A stretch of DNA of 44,980 bases from Deltaproteobacteria bacterium (GTDB taxonomy: Bacteria; Myxococcota_A; UBA9042). The DNA lies in the NCBI GenBank assembly GCA_016875335.1, contig VGRO01000027.1, forward strand, positions 1 through 44,980, in the 5' to 3' direction. Position 1 is the first letter of the stretch, and each line of letters starts with the position of its first letter. Positions 1 through 7,387 of the stretch are shown here, one piece after another. Below the pieces are notes generated by a model, which worked only from the letters and a program-made list of their open reading frames with translations, ran no database searches and had not been told where the DNA came from. The position numbers and the translations under genes were made by a program.

Positions 1-40
1 TTGCGCCACACTGCCCGCCGCGGCCCGCTGCCGCGCCTGG

Positions 41-1417
41 ATGACGATGGCACGCACGCTCGTGATGATCATGGCCGGCGGCAAAGGCACGCGCTTGGCG
101 CCCTTGACCTCGCACCGCGCCAAGCCCGCCGTACCGTTCGGCGGCCGCTACCGCATCATCGATTTCGTGCTGTCAAACTTCGTCAACTCGGGCTACTACC
201 GCATCCACGTGCTCACCCAGTACATGGCCTCGTCGCTCATCCGCCACCTGAACGTGACCTGGAACCTGGGCGGCATCCTGCCCGACCAGTTCATCGAACC
301 CGTGCCGGCGCAGATGCGCCGCGGCGAACACTGGTACGTCGGCACCGCCGATTCGGTGTACCAGAACCTCAACCTCATCCACGACGACCACGCGGAGCAC
401 GTCGCAGTGTTCGGTGGCGACCACATCTACAAGATCGCAGTCGACCAGATGGAGGCCCACCACGTCGCCATGGACGCGGATCTGACCGTGGCGGCGTTTC
501 CGGTGCCCAAGGAGGAGGCGCACCATTTCGGGGTCATCCAGGTCGACGCGGCCGGGCGCATCACTGGGTTCCAGGAGAAGCCCAAGACCGACCCGGCGAC
601 CATCCCTGGCCAGCCCGACAGTTGCTTGGTGTCGATGGGCAACTACTTCTTCAAGCGCAAGGTGCTCGAAGAGGTGCTGGTGCTCGATGCGGAACGGACG
701 GACAGCTCACACGATTTTGGCAAGGACATCATCCCGCAGATGGTCAAGGCGGGCGCCCGGGTCTTCACCTACGATTTCGCCACCAACCGCGTGCCGGGCG
801 AGAGCGCCGACGCCAAACCCTACTGGCGCGACGTGGGCACGCTCGACAGCTACTTCGAAGCTACCATGGACTTGCGCGCTGTGCTCCCGGCCTTCAACCT
901 GTACAACCGCAAGTGGCCGATTCGCAGCGTGCCGTCACAGTTGCCGCCCGCCAAGTTCGTGTTGGCCGGCAAGCAGCGCGAGTTTGGCCAGGTCGTGGAC
1001 TCGCTGGTCTGCGAGGGCACCATCGTTTCAGGCGCGATGCTGGTTGGCACCATCGCTGGGCTCGACTGTTATTTCCACCGCTTTGCCAGCATCGAGAACA
1101 GCGTGTTCTGCGGCCGCGACCGCGTCGGCCGGCATTGCTGGGTCAAGAACGTGCTGGCGGACACCAATGTCGTCATCAGCGAGGGCACGACCATCGGCTT
1201 CGACCCCGACGCGGACAAGAAGCGCTTTCCGTTCGTAACCGACAAGGGCATCATCATCCTGCCCAAGGGCACCTTTGTGCCCAAGGAGGGCCCGATCGAA
1301 ATCGCCCAGGACATGGTGTCGATGCTGGAGCAGGATCCGAGCACCAGCGAAGTCATCGCCAATGCCAAGGGCCTCTTCGTGCGCTCGACGCGGCACAGCA
1401 ACGACGCGATTCGCTAG
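41..1417 (+). CDS. glgC: glucose-1-phosphate adenylyltransferase (ADP-glucose pyrophosphorylase)
   Basis: Makes ADP-glucose from glucose-1-phosphate and ATP, the committed step of bacterial glycogen synthesis in the cytoplasm. The 458-residue product has the usual family length. The N-terminal nucleotidyltransferase domain opens with MAGGKGTRLAPLT and KPAVPFGG, and contains GTADSVYQN, FGGDHIYK, the sugar-phosphate loop FQEKPK and YWRDVGT. A C-terminal left-handed beta-helix (SIENSVFCGRDRVG and following) carries the allosteric part. The start could be ATG 41 or the in-frame ATG at 47; there is no clear Shine-Dalgarno before either, and the upstream region is cut by the window edge. glgA follows 59 bases downstream, so the two are very probably co-transcribed. 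The identification is firm; the exact start is not. Confidence 0.96.
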   Translation: MTMARTLVMIMAGGKGTRLAPLTSHRAKPAVPFGGRYRIIDFVLSNFVNSGYYRIHVLTQYMASSLIRHLNVTWNLGGILPDQFIEPVPAQMRRGEHWYVGTADSVYQNLNLIHDDHAEHVAVFGGDHIYKIAVDQMEAHHVAMDADLTVAAFPVPKEEAHHFGVIQVDAAGRITGFQEKPKTDPATIPGQPDSCLVSMGNYFFKRKVLEEVLVLDAERTDSSHDFGKDIIPQMVKAGARVFTYDFATNRVPGESADAKPYWRDVGTLDSYFEATMDLRAVLPAFNLYNRKWPIRSVPSQLPPAKFVLAGKQREFGQVVDSLVCEGTIVSGAMLVGTIAGLDCYFHRFASIENSVFCGRDRVGRHCWVKNVLADTNVVISEGTTIGFDPDADKKRFPFVTDKGIIILPKGTFVPKEGPIEIAQDMVSMLEQDPSTSEVIANAKGLFVRSTRHSNDAIR

Positions 1418-1476
1418 CCGGGGCGGCGGGCAGAGCGCGGGCGCATTTCCCTGCACCTGCACAAATTGGAGTTCGC

Positions 1477-2991
1477 ATGCGCATTGCGTTTGCCGCGGCC
1501 GAACTGACGCCGTGGGTGTCGACGGGCGGTCTGGGCGAGGTGGCCGCGGCGTTGCCCAAGGCGCTGGCGGCACTCGGCCACGACGTAGCGGTCTTTGTGC
1601 CGCTGTATCGCCAGGTGCGGCAGACCGTCGGCGCGCGCGGGGCGCGGCTGGTCGACTCGGGCGCCATCTCGCACGTGTGGATGGGCGGCCACCGCCTCGA
1701 CGCGCGCGTGTTCCGCATCGCCGACGAGCCGCGCCAGCACGCACTGACCAGTGGCCAATTCGAAGCCGTGCGCCCGGATCACGGCACCGTCAGCACCTAC
1801 GCCGTCGATTGCCCTGTGCTCTTCGACCGCGACGGCATCTATGGTCACGGCGACGACGCAGCCCGCTACTCGACGTTTGCGCGGGCGGTGCTCAATACCG
1901 CGCATCGCCTGCTTGGTGGCCCACCCGACATCGTGCATGCCCACGACTGGCACGCGGCCCTATTGCCGCTCTACCTCGAGGGGCCCTATCGGCGCCTGCT
2001 GCCGCGCACGGCGTCGGTGCTGACCGTCCACAACCTCGCGTATCAGGGTCTTTTCCCGCTGCATGAACTGGCGACCATCGGTTTGGACCCGAGCTTTCTG
2101 CACCCCGAGCGCCTGGAATTCTACGGCCATTTGAATTGGCTCAAGGCGGGCATCGCGGCGGCAGACGCCATCACCACCGTCAGCCCCCGCTACGCCGACG
2201 AAATCCGCACCCCAGCATTCGGCGAGCGCCTGGACGGCGTACTCCAGCACCACAGCCGCCGTCTCTTCGGGATCCTCAACGGCATCGACACCGAAGTGTG
2301 GAACCCGGCGAAAGACAAGTACCTGAGCCACAAGTTCTCGGCCAAGGACATGACCGGCAAGGACGGATGCCGGCGCACCGTGCTCGCCATGGCCAAGATG
2401 GACGGCGACGACCGCCACCCGGTACTGGGCGTGGTGTCGCGGCTCTCGAAGCAGAAGGGCCTGGATCTGCTCGCGGATCTCGTGCCCTACCTCGCCAGCC
2501 GCTCGGTGCGTGTCATCCTGCTCGGCAAGGGCGAACCGCAGCTAGAGGACCGCTACCAGGCGCTTGAGGACCAGTTTCCCCAACACGTGCGGGTGCGCAT
2601 CGGCTTCGAGCCCGATCTGGCCCACGTGCTGCAAGCCGGTGCCGACTGCATCGTCATGCCCTCGCGCTACGAGCCGTGCGGTCTGACCCAGATGTACGCC
2701 ATGCGTTACGGCACCCTGCCGATCGTGCGCGGCGTCGGTGGGCTGTACGACTCGGTGGTGCCGGCGACCCAGCGCACGGTGGCAGAGAAGACGGCCACCG
2801 GCTTCACCTACGACCACGACACCCACACCGGGTTGCAGTGGGCGATCGACCGCGCGCTCGAGGTCTACTACACCCAACCCGAGGTATGGCGGCAGATGCA
2901 GCACACCGCCATGGCCCTCGATTTCTCGTGGCGCAATTCGGCACAGAAGTATGTCGAGGTGTACAAGTTGGCACTGTCGCGGCGCAGTTGA
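1477..2991 (+). CDS. glgA: glycogen synthase (ADP-glucose, GT5)
   Basis: Transfers glucose from ADP-glucose to the growing alpha-1,4-glucan; partner of the upstream glgC. At 504 residues it is slightly longer than the E. coli enzyme. It has a GT-B fold: an N-terminal starch-synthase catalytic domain (ELTPWVSTGGLGEV, HAHDWHAALLP, TVHNLAYQG) and a C-terminal GT1-like domain (NGIDTEVWNP, VSRLSKQKGLDLL, and the donor loop PSRYEPCGLTQMYAMRYGTLPIV in two parts). ATG 1477 is preceded by a TTGGAG-type ribosome site. The Lys of the classical KTGGL motif, which contacts ADP-glucose in E. coli, is Ser15 here; the other donor-site residues look intact. No other glycogen genes (branching enzyme, phosphorylase) are adjacent. 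Confidence 0.96.
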   Translation: MRIAFAAAELTPWVSTGGLGEVAAALPKALAALGHDVAVFVPLYRQVRQTVGARGARLVDSGAISHVWMGGHRLDARVFRIADEPRQHALTSGQFEAVRPDHGTVSTYAVDCPVLFDRDGIYGHGDDAARYSTFARAVLNTAHRLLGGPPDIVHAHDWHAALLPLYLEGPYRRLLPRTASVLTVHNLAYQGLFPLHELATIGLDPSFLHPERLEFYGHLNWLKAGIAAADAITTVSPRYADEIRTPAFGERLDGVLQHHSRRLFGILNGIDTEVWNPAKDKYLSHKFSAKDMTGKDGCRRTVLAMAKMDGDDRHPVLGVVSRLSKQKGLDLLADLVPYLASRSVRVILLGKGEPQLEDRYQALEDQFPQHVRVRIGFEPDLAHVLQAGADCIVMPSRYEPCGLTQMYAMRYGTLPIVRGVGGLYDSVVPATQRTVAEKTATGFTYDHDTHTGLQWAIDRALEVYYTQPEVWRQMQHTAMALDFSWRNSAQKYVEVYKLALSRRS

Positions 2992-3029
2992 CGGGCCCTT
3001 GGCCAAGCGGCGAGAAACTGCTCTGTCGG

Positions 3030-3902
3030 TCAGCGATCGGCCGCCCCGCGCAGCCGGATCAGCCCCTCTTGGACGACGCTGGCCACCAGCCGCCCCTCGC
3101 CGTCGAAAAAGCGCCCGCGCACCAGGCCCCGCGCGCCGCTCGCCGACGGGCTCTGGATGTCGTAGAGCAGCCACTGGTCCAGCCGAAACGGCCGGTGGAA
3201 CCACATCGCGTGGTCCAGACTGGCGATGTGCATCCCAGGCGTCAGCCATGACACGCCGTGCGGATCGAGGCTCGTGCCCAACAGCGAAAAATCCGAAGCG
3301 TAAGCGAGCAAGTAGCGGTGCAGCGACTGATCGTCGGGCAGCGCATCGATGGCGCGCATCCAGATGTGGCGGATCGGCTCCAAGGGCTTGGGTGCCAACG
3401 GGTTGCGCGGCCGGACCGGGCGTTGCTCGATGGGGCGGACGGCGGTGGCCATCGGTCGCAGGCGCTCGGGCACGCGATCGCCGAGCCTGTGGGCCAGGTC
3501 GCGTTCGCTGAGCAGCCCCTCAGGGCCAGCGACCTGCGGCATCGGGTCCTGGTGGTCGAACCCGCCCTCCTCGACCTGGAAGCTCGCGGCCAGGCTGAAG
3601 ATCGGCGTGCCGTCCTGCACGGCAATGACCCGTCGGGTACAGAAGCTCTGGCCATCGCGGATGCGGTCCACCTGGTAGACGATGGGCCGCCGCACGTCGC
3701 CGGCGCGCAGGAAGTAGGCGTGCAGCGAGTGGACCGGTCTGTCCTCGGCGACCGTTTGCGCCGCCGCCGACAGCGCCTGGCCCAGCACCTGGCCGCCGAA
3801 AATGGCGCCCCAGCCGAGATCCTGGCTGCGGCCGCGGAACAGGTCGCGGTCGATGCGCTCCAGCGCCAACTGGTCGACCAGTTCGGCGAGCACGTTTTGC
3901 AT
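3030..3902 (-). CDS. tesB: acyl-CoA thioesterase II
   Basis: Hydrolyses medium- to long-chain acyl-CoA to free acid and CoA; a double hot-dog-fold enzyme. The 290-residue product matches TesB length. The first hot-dog has GGQVLGQALSAA and SLHAYFLRAGD. The second has LDHAMWFHRPF (catalytic Asp), a Ser in place of the usual Thr in SPSASGARG, and the catalytic Gln in VVQEG near the end. I chose ATG 3902 over the longer open frame because the upstream codons lie inside an inserted element, and because TGAGGA sits five to six bases ahead as a good ribosome site. The gene was apparently directly downstream of iadA before the insertion. Its present promoter is unknown; the element itself may supply one. 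Confidence 0.93.
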   Translation of the reverse strand: MQNVLAELVDQLALERIDRDLFRGRSQDLGWGAIFGGQVLGQALSAAAQTVAEDRPVHSLHAYFLRAGDVRRPIVYQVDRIRDGQSFCTRRVIAVQDGTPIFSLAASFQVEEGGFDHQDPMPQVAGPEGLLSERDLAHRLGDRVPERLRPMATAVRPIEQRPVRPRNPLAPKPLEPIRHIWMRAIDALPDDQSLHRYLLAYASDFSLLGTSLDPHGVSWLTPGMHIASLDHAMWFHRPFRLDQWLLYDIQSPSASGARGLVRGRFFDGEGRLVASVVQEGLIRLRGAADR

Positions 3903-3913
3903 GAGATTCCTCA

Positions 3914-4115
3914 GAGGGTGTTCATGTTGGATTGCCGTCGCGAGCGGAATCAGGCGCCCGACAGGCGAGGCGGAGGTTGTCAGGCGACTGAGGCGTAGCC
4001 TCAAGCTACGCCGCAGGGAGCCTGGCGACCGACAACAAAGCATGTCGGGGTTGAAGAGTCCTGCGAACTCTTCAACGGGTTACGCGTAGCAGGCGTTTCA
4101 AACATAAACACCCTC
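3914..4115. mobile_element. 202-bp MITE-like element with 15-bp inverted repeats and TCA target duplication
   Basis: The left end reads GAGGGTGTTCATGTT (3914-3928) and the right end, reverse complemented, GAGGGTGTTTATGTT (4101-4115), a 14/15 match. TCA flanks both sides (3911-3913 and 4116-4118), consistent with a 3-bp target-site duplication. Inside are a perfect 10-bp stem (4050-4059 with 4067-4076, 7-base loop) and a perfect 8-bp stem (3992-3999 with 4005-4012) that extends imperfectly to 3977-4035. No transposase is encoded; the overlapping open frames are short and resemble nothing. Removing the element plus one TCA rejoins iadA and tesB with an 8-base gap. The transposase family that moves it cannot be named from this window, and no second copy was noticed by eye. 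Confidence 0.75.
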
Positions 4116-5294
4116 TCAAGGTGCTGGGCGGTCAAAGGGCCCGTAGACGATCGCTCGGCCGTCGCGCACCATCCAGCGGCCTTTGGCAAGCACATCGCGC
4201 GCCCGGCCCGTTTCGTCGAGCACCGCCAGATCAGCGTCCGAACCCACCGACAGGTTGCCCTTGCCGCGCAGCCGGAAAAGCCGCGCCGGGTTGCGGGTGA
4301 ACACCGGCAGCACCGCAGCCAGTGGCCGGCCCTGCGCCAGCAGTTTGACCAGCGCATCGGAAAGCCCCATCGAGCGGCCGACCTCCATGCGCACCACCAC
4401 GCCCTCGCCGTCGAACACCGGCAGGCACCCGCCGCCATCGCTGCTCGCCGTCAGGCGCGCGGGGTCGAGACCGCTGTCGAGCCAGTCGCCGATCGCGTCG
4501 GCCGCGTCGAGCGAGTCCGCGTCGGCCTCAAATGCCGTGACGTCGGCGTACAGGCCGCGCTCGGCGTGGACCTGCTTGGTCTCGGCCCACAAGGCGCGGT
4601 TGCGGTTGACGTGGGTCGGGTGGAAGGTGCGCGCCGGCAGTTCGGACTCGTGCAGCGCCCGACGCACCAGCGCCAGGCCGCGCGGGCCGTCGCCCAGGTG
4701 CAGGTGCAGCAAGCCCGCCTTGCCGGTCATCAGGCCGCAGACGTGGCAATCCGAGGCGATGCGCAGCAACTCCTCGTACGTCGGCTGTGACGAACGGTGG
4801 TCGGACAGCGCCAATTCGCCCACGGCAATCAGCCGATCGTTGTGGACGAGGTCGCCGCGCACGCTGCCAGTCAGCGTCTGCAACGGCAATTCGTAGGATC
4901 CCGTATAACAATAGGTGGTCAGCCCCGCGTGCGCGATGGCGCGCGCGCAAGCCAGCGATTCCGCGACCGTCCGCGTCGTGCCGTCGGTGCCCAGCAGGCC
5001 CACCGCGGTGGTCACGCCGGCCAGGGTCAGGTGCGGCACCTCGACCCGCGGCACCCGCGTGTGCGCCCCGGCCTCGCCGCCTCCGCCGCACAGGTGCACG
5101 TGGGTGTCCACCAGGCCGGGAATCACCCGCGCGCCGCCGAGGTCGACCACCTCGCAGGGCCAATGCGCCGGCGGCAGATCCAGGCCGTCGGCAATCGCGG
5201 CAACCTGTCCGCCGGCGCACAAGACGTCGCAATAGCCCACGTCGTCGGGGTCGAAAAGGTGGGCGTTGCGCAAGAGGACGAGCGGCGTCGCCAT
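4116..5294 (-). CDS. iadA: isoaspartyl dipeptidase (amidohydrolase superfamily)
   Basis: Cleaves beta-aspartyl dipeptides released from damaged proteins; a cytosolic binuclear metal enzyme. The 392 residues compare with about 390 in E. coli IadA. It aligns along the whole length: DTHVHL metal ligands H65 and H67, the GGGGEAG loop at about 70-76, GSY, LSDHRSS, HLGDG (H199), THVNRN (H228) and SSDG (catalytic D286). The position of the carboxylated bridging Lys of E. coli IadA (three residues before the L/I-S-D-H-R motif) is Glu160, which in other amidohydrolases can bridge the metals directly. ATG 5294 fits the family N-terminus; the longer upstream open frame is antisense to other genes. Its stop codon TGA is the target duplication of the element that follows. 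Confidence 0.9.
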   Translation of the reverse strand: MATPLVLLRNAHLFDPDDVGYCDVLCAGGQVAAIADGLDLPPAHWPCEVVDLGGARVIPGLVDTHVHLCGGGGEAGAHTRVPRVEVPHLTLAGVTTAVGLLGTDGTTRTVAESLACARAIAHAGLTTYCYTGSYELPLQTLTGSVRGDLVHNDRLIAVGELALSDHRSSQPTYEELLRIASDCHVCGLMTGKAGLLHLHLGDGPRGLALVRRALHESELPARTFHPTHVNRNRALWAETKQVHAERGLYADVTAFEADADSLDAADAIGDWLDSGLDPARLTASSDGGGCLPVFDGEGVVVRMEVGRSMGLSDALVKLLAQGRPLAAVLPVFTRNPARLFRLRGKGNLSVGSDADLAVLDETGRARDVLAKGRWMVRDGRAIVYGPFDRPAP

Positions 5295-5426
5295 GGCTGT
5301 AGCGTGCCCTCGTTGGCCGAACTCGGTCAAGCCGGACCGAGCAACCCGCGGCCGGGGCGCAGGTTTGACTTTGGCGGCCGGCGCGGCGACCCTTGGCGGC
5401 GGTGGCCCGCGCCGCCAGGTGGCACG

Positions 5427-5777
5427 ATGCGCGCATTGGCAAAGTTGTGGTGGGGTGCGTTGCTGGGCGGGTGTGCCGCAGCGCAGGCCCAGGTGCCGGA
5501 TACCCGGCTGCCCGAGCCCGACCACGGCGTGCCGACCGCAGAAGCGCCCGCGCCGAGTTCGCCGCCTGGATCGCCGTCGCCGCCCGCCGAGGATCGCCCA
5601 GCCGACAAGGGCGCCGAAGAACTGCCACCAGCCGACATCAAAGCGGAGGCGCAGCAACAGGACGCCGAACCCATCGAACCGCCCGCCGACGACACTGACG
5701 ACGAGACCGCGGGCGCCGACACCGACGACGACGCCAGCGACGACGCGCAGGGCGAGCCACGCCCACCGTCCAAGTAG
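5427..5777 (+). CDS. small acidic, proline-rich putative lipoprotein
   Basis: 116 residues of unrecognised family. The N-terminus has a short positively charged stretch, a hydrophobic segment and a lipobox-like ALLGGC, so it is probably exported and possibly lipidated. The rest is low complexity: Pro/Ala/Glu-rich, then an Asp-rich run near the C-terminus (DDTDDETAGADTDDD), suggesting a disordered anionic tail. ATG 5427 follows a modest AGGTGG ribosome site. The radical SAM gene starts 15 bases after its stop, so co-transcription is likely. No catalytic motif is visible; it may be a spacer or an ion-binding surface protein. Codon bias fits a real gene, but it could be longer at the N-terminus. 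Confidence 0.6.
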   Translation: MRALAKLWWGALLGGCAAAQAQVPDTRLPEPDHGVPTAEAPAPSSPPGSPSPPAEDRPADKGAEELPPADIKAEAQQQDAEPIEPPADDTDDETAGADTDDDASDDAQGEPRPPSK

Positions 5778-5792
5778 CCGCATCGGGCCGCC

Positions 5793-7094
5793 ATGACCGC
5801 GCCCGCCCCGTCCATTGCCGCCAGCGCAAGCCTGCGCCGCAAGGCTGTGTTGCAAGCGCAGGTCATGTTCACCTGCAACAACCGCTGCTGGTTCTGCCTG
5901 GATCGCAACGAGGTCGACGGCGAGTTCCACGGCGGGCCGGCGGTCGTGCCGTTTGAGGTCATTGCCGCCCTCTTGCGCGACCACGCGGGCACGGTAGATG
6001 CCGTCATGTTCACCCACGGCGAGCCGACGCTGCACCCTGCGCTGCCGCGGATGTTGGCGCTGGCGCGCGTTTTGGGTTTCGCGGGCCGAGGCGTGGTCAC
6101 CAACGGCCGCCGGCTGGCCGACGCGGGCCGCGCCAGGACGCTGTGCGAGGCCGGCGCCAACCGGTTTGTGGTGTCGATCCACGGCCTCGACGCGGCGACG
6201 CACGATGCTTCGGTGGGGCGGCCAGCCTTCGTCGAGGCAGCCGCCGGGCTGGCGAACCTAGCGGCATGCAAGGCAGATTTCGAAGTCGAACTGACCACCT
6301 CCACGGTCGCCAGCCGCCTGAACCTGCCGCGCCTGGCCGACACCGTGCGTTGGCTGCTCGGGCAGGGCGCCGATACGGCAGTGGTCAACGTCGTGCGGCC
6401 GACGGGTCACGCGCGCAAGCATTTCGACGCCGTGGTGCCGCGGCACGCAGAGGTCGTCGCCGCCCTGGCGCCGCTCTGGGACGCGCCCGATGAACTGCGC
6501 CGCCGCGTGGTGTTGGAGGACATTCCGCCCTGCGCTGCCGGGCCGTGGGCGAGCCTGGTGGGCTCGCTGGAAGCATGGGTCGTGCCCAAGACCGACGAAT
6601 CGGCCCGCGCACCCCGGGCCAAGGGGTTGACCGTCGCGACCGCCGCGGCCGCGCCTGACCCTGCCGCGGACGCCGGACGCGCCATCAAGCGCGCCGAGTG
6701 CGCCAGGTGCGCCGCGCATGAACATTGTTGGGGAGTCTGGGAAAGCTATGCGGCTGCGTTTGGCTGGGACGAGTTCTCGCCCATCGCGCCCGCTGCGGCG
6801 GCGGGCGGCGGCGCGTTCGAGCGAGAGGCGTCGGTGCTGTTGGCCGCGGATCGCCTCGCCGCGGCCTTGCCCCAGCCGTGGCGCCTGACGGCGTGGACGC
6901 TCGACGGTCGCCGCGAGCGGTTGCGGCTGCGGTTCGAGCGGGGCGCAGCCGAGCTTGAGGCCATCGTGGAATCGGCCGCGGCACATCGGCCGGCGTGGAT
7001 CCGGCGCGGGCGCTGGGCTTGGAGCCACGGGGCTGGGTGGGATGCGGGCGGTCTGGCGGTGTTGGAGGGGGTGGCGGGGGTAGGGCAGGATTGA
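5793..7094 (+). CDS. radical SAM protein with C-terminal cysteine cluster, function unassigned
   Basis: A radical S-adenosylmethionine enzyme of 433 residues. The canonical CNNRCWFC motif (C28, C32, C35) binds the 4Fe-4S cluster, followed by the SAM-binding GEPTLH (76-81, the GGE-like motif) and VVTNGRR near 101. A C-terminal CARCAAHEHC cluster (C303, C306, C312), followed by GVWESY, resembles the auxiliary-cluster end of SPASM/Twitch-type enzymes, with C247 as a possible extra ligand. A low-complexity Ala/Pro linker at about 270-298 separates the halves. Beyond residue 325 there is an unassigned tail of about 110 residues. A precursor peptide would be expected if it were a peptide-modifying enzyme; the only small gene nearby is the acidic lipoprotein upstream. 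Substrate unknown. Confidence 0.85.
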   Translation: MTAPAPSIAASASLRRKAVLQAQVMFTCNNRCWFCLDRNEVDGEFHGGPAVVPFEVIAALLRDHAGTVDAVMFTHGEPTLHPALPRMLALARVLGFAGRGVVTNGRRLADAGRARTLCEAGANRFVVSIHGLDAATHDASVGRPAFVEAAAGLANLAACKADFEVELTTSTVASRLNLPRLADTVRWLLGQGADTAVVNVVRPTGHARKHFDAVVPRHAEVVAALAPLWDAPDELRRRVVLEDIPPCAAGPWASLVGSLEAWVVPKTDESARAPRAKGLTVATAAAAPDPAADAGRAIKRAECARCAAHEHCWGVWESYAAAFGWDEFSPIAPAAAAGGGAFEREASVLLAADRLAAALPQPWRLTAWTLDGRRERLRLRFERGAAELEAIVESAAAHRPAWIRRGRWAWSHGAGWDAGGLAVLEGVAGVGQD

Positions 7095-7387
7095 AGCTGA
7101 GCCGTGGTCGGGTGGGCCCAGGCCCAGGCGCGCCGTGTGGCGGCGGACGGCGTCAGCTACAGGGTCAGGTGCGGGGGCCGGTGCTGGTTCAGTTCCAGGC
7201 ATAGAACCGGTTCGAGGATGCGCTTTCGGTTGAAGTGGCTTCTCCTACCGTGTTGTTGGCGCACCCCGAGGGCAAGCCCATACGTGTCGCAAGCCTCCAC
7301 CTGCACAACATGGCGCGCAATGCCGCTGGACAGGCCGGCGGCGCCGGGCAACCATTGCACTGCGCCGTGGTGCGCCCCGCAGTGGCC

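Noticed and set aside
1-2991. A single open frame of 996 codons over glgC and glgA
   Set aside because: Its first half is the +1 shadow of glgC and only the last 504 codons are glgA; the long open stretch is a by-product of high GC.
4001-4438. A separate minus-strand gene covering the element and the iadA end
   Set aside because: Its frame differs from that of iadA, which has family motifs to its last residues; the remainder lies inside the inserted element.
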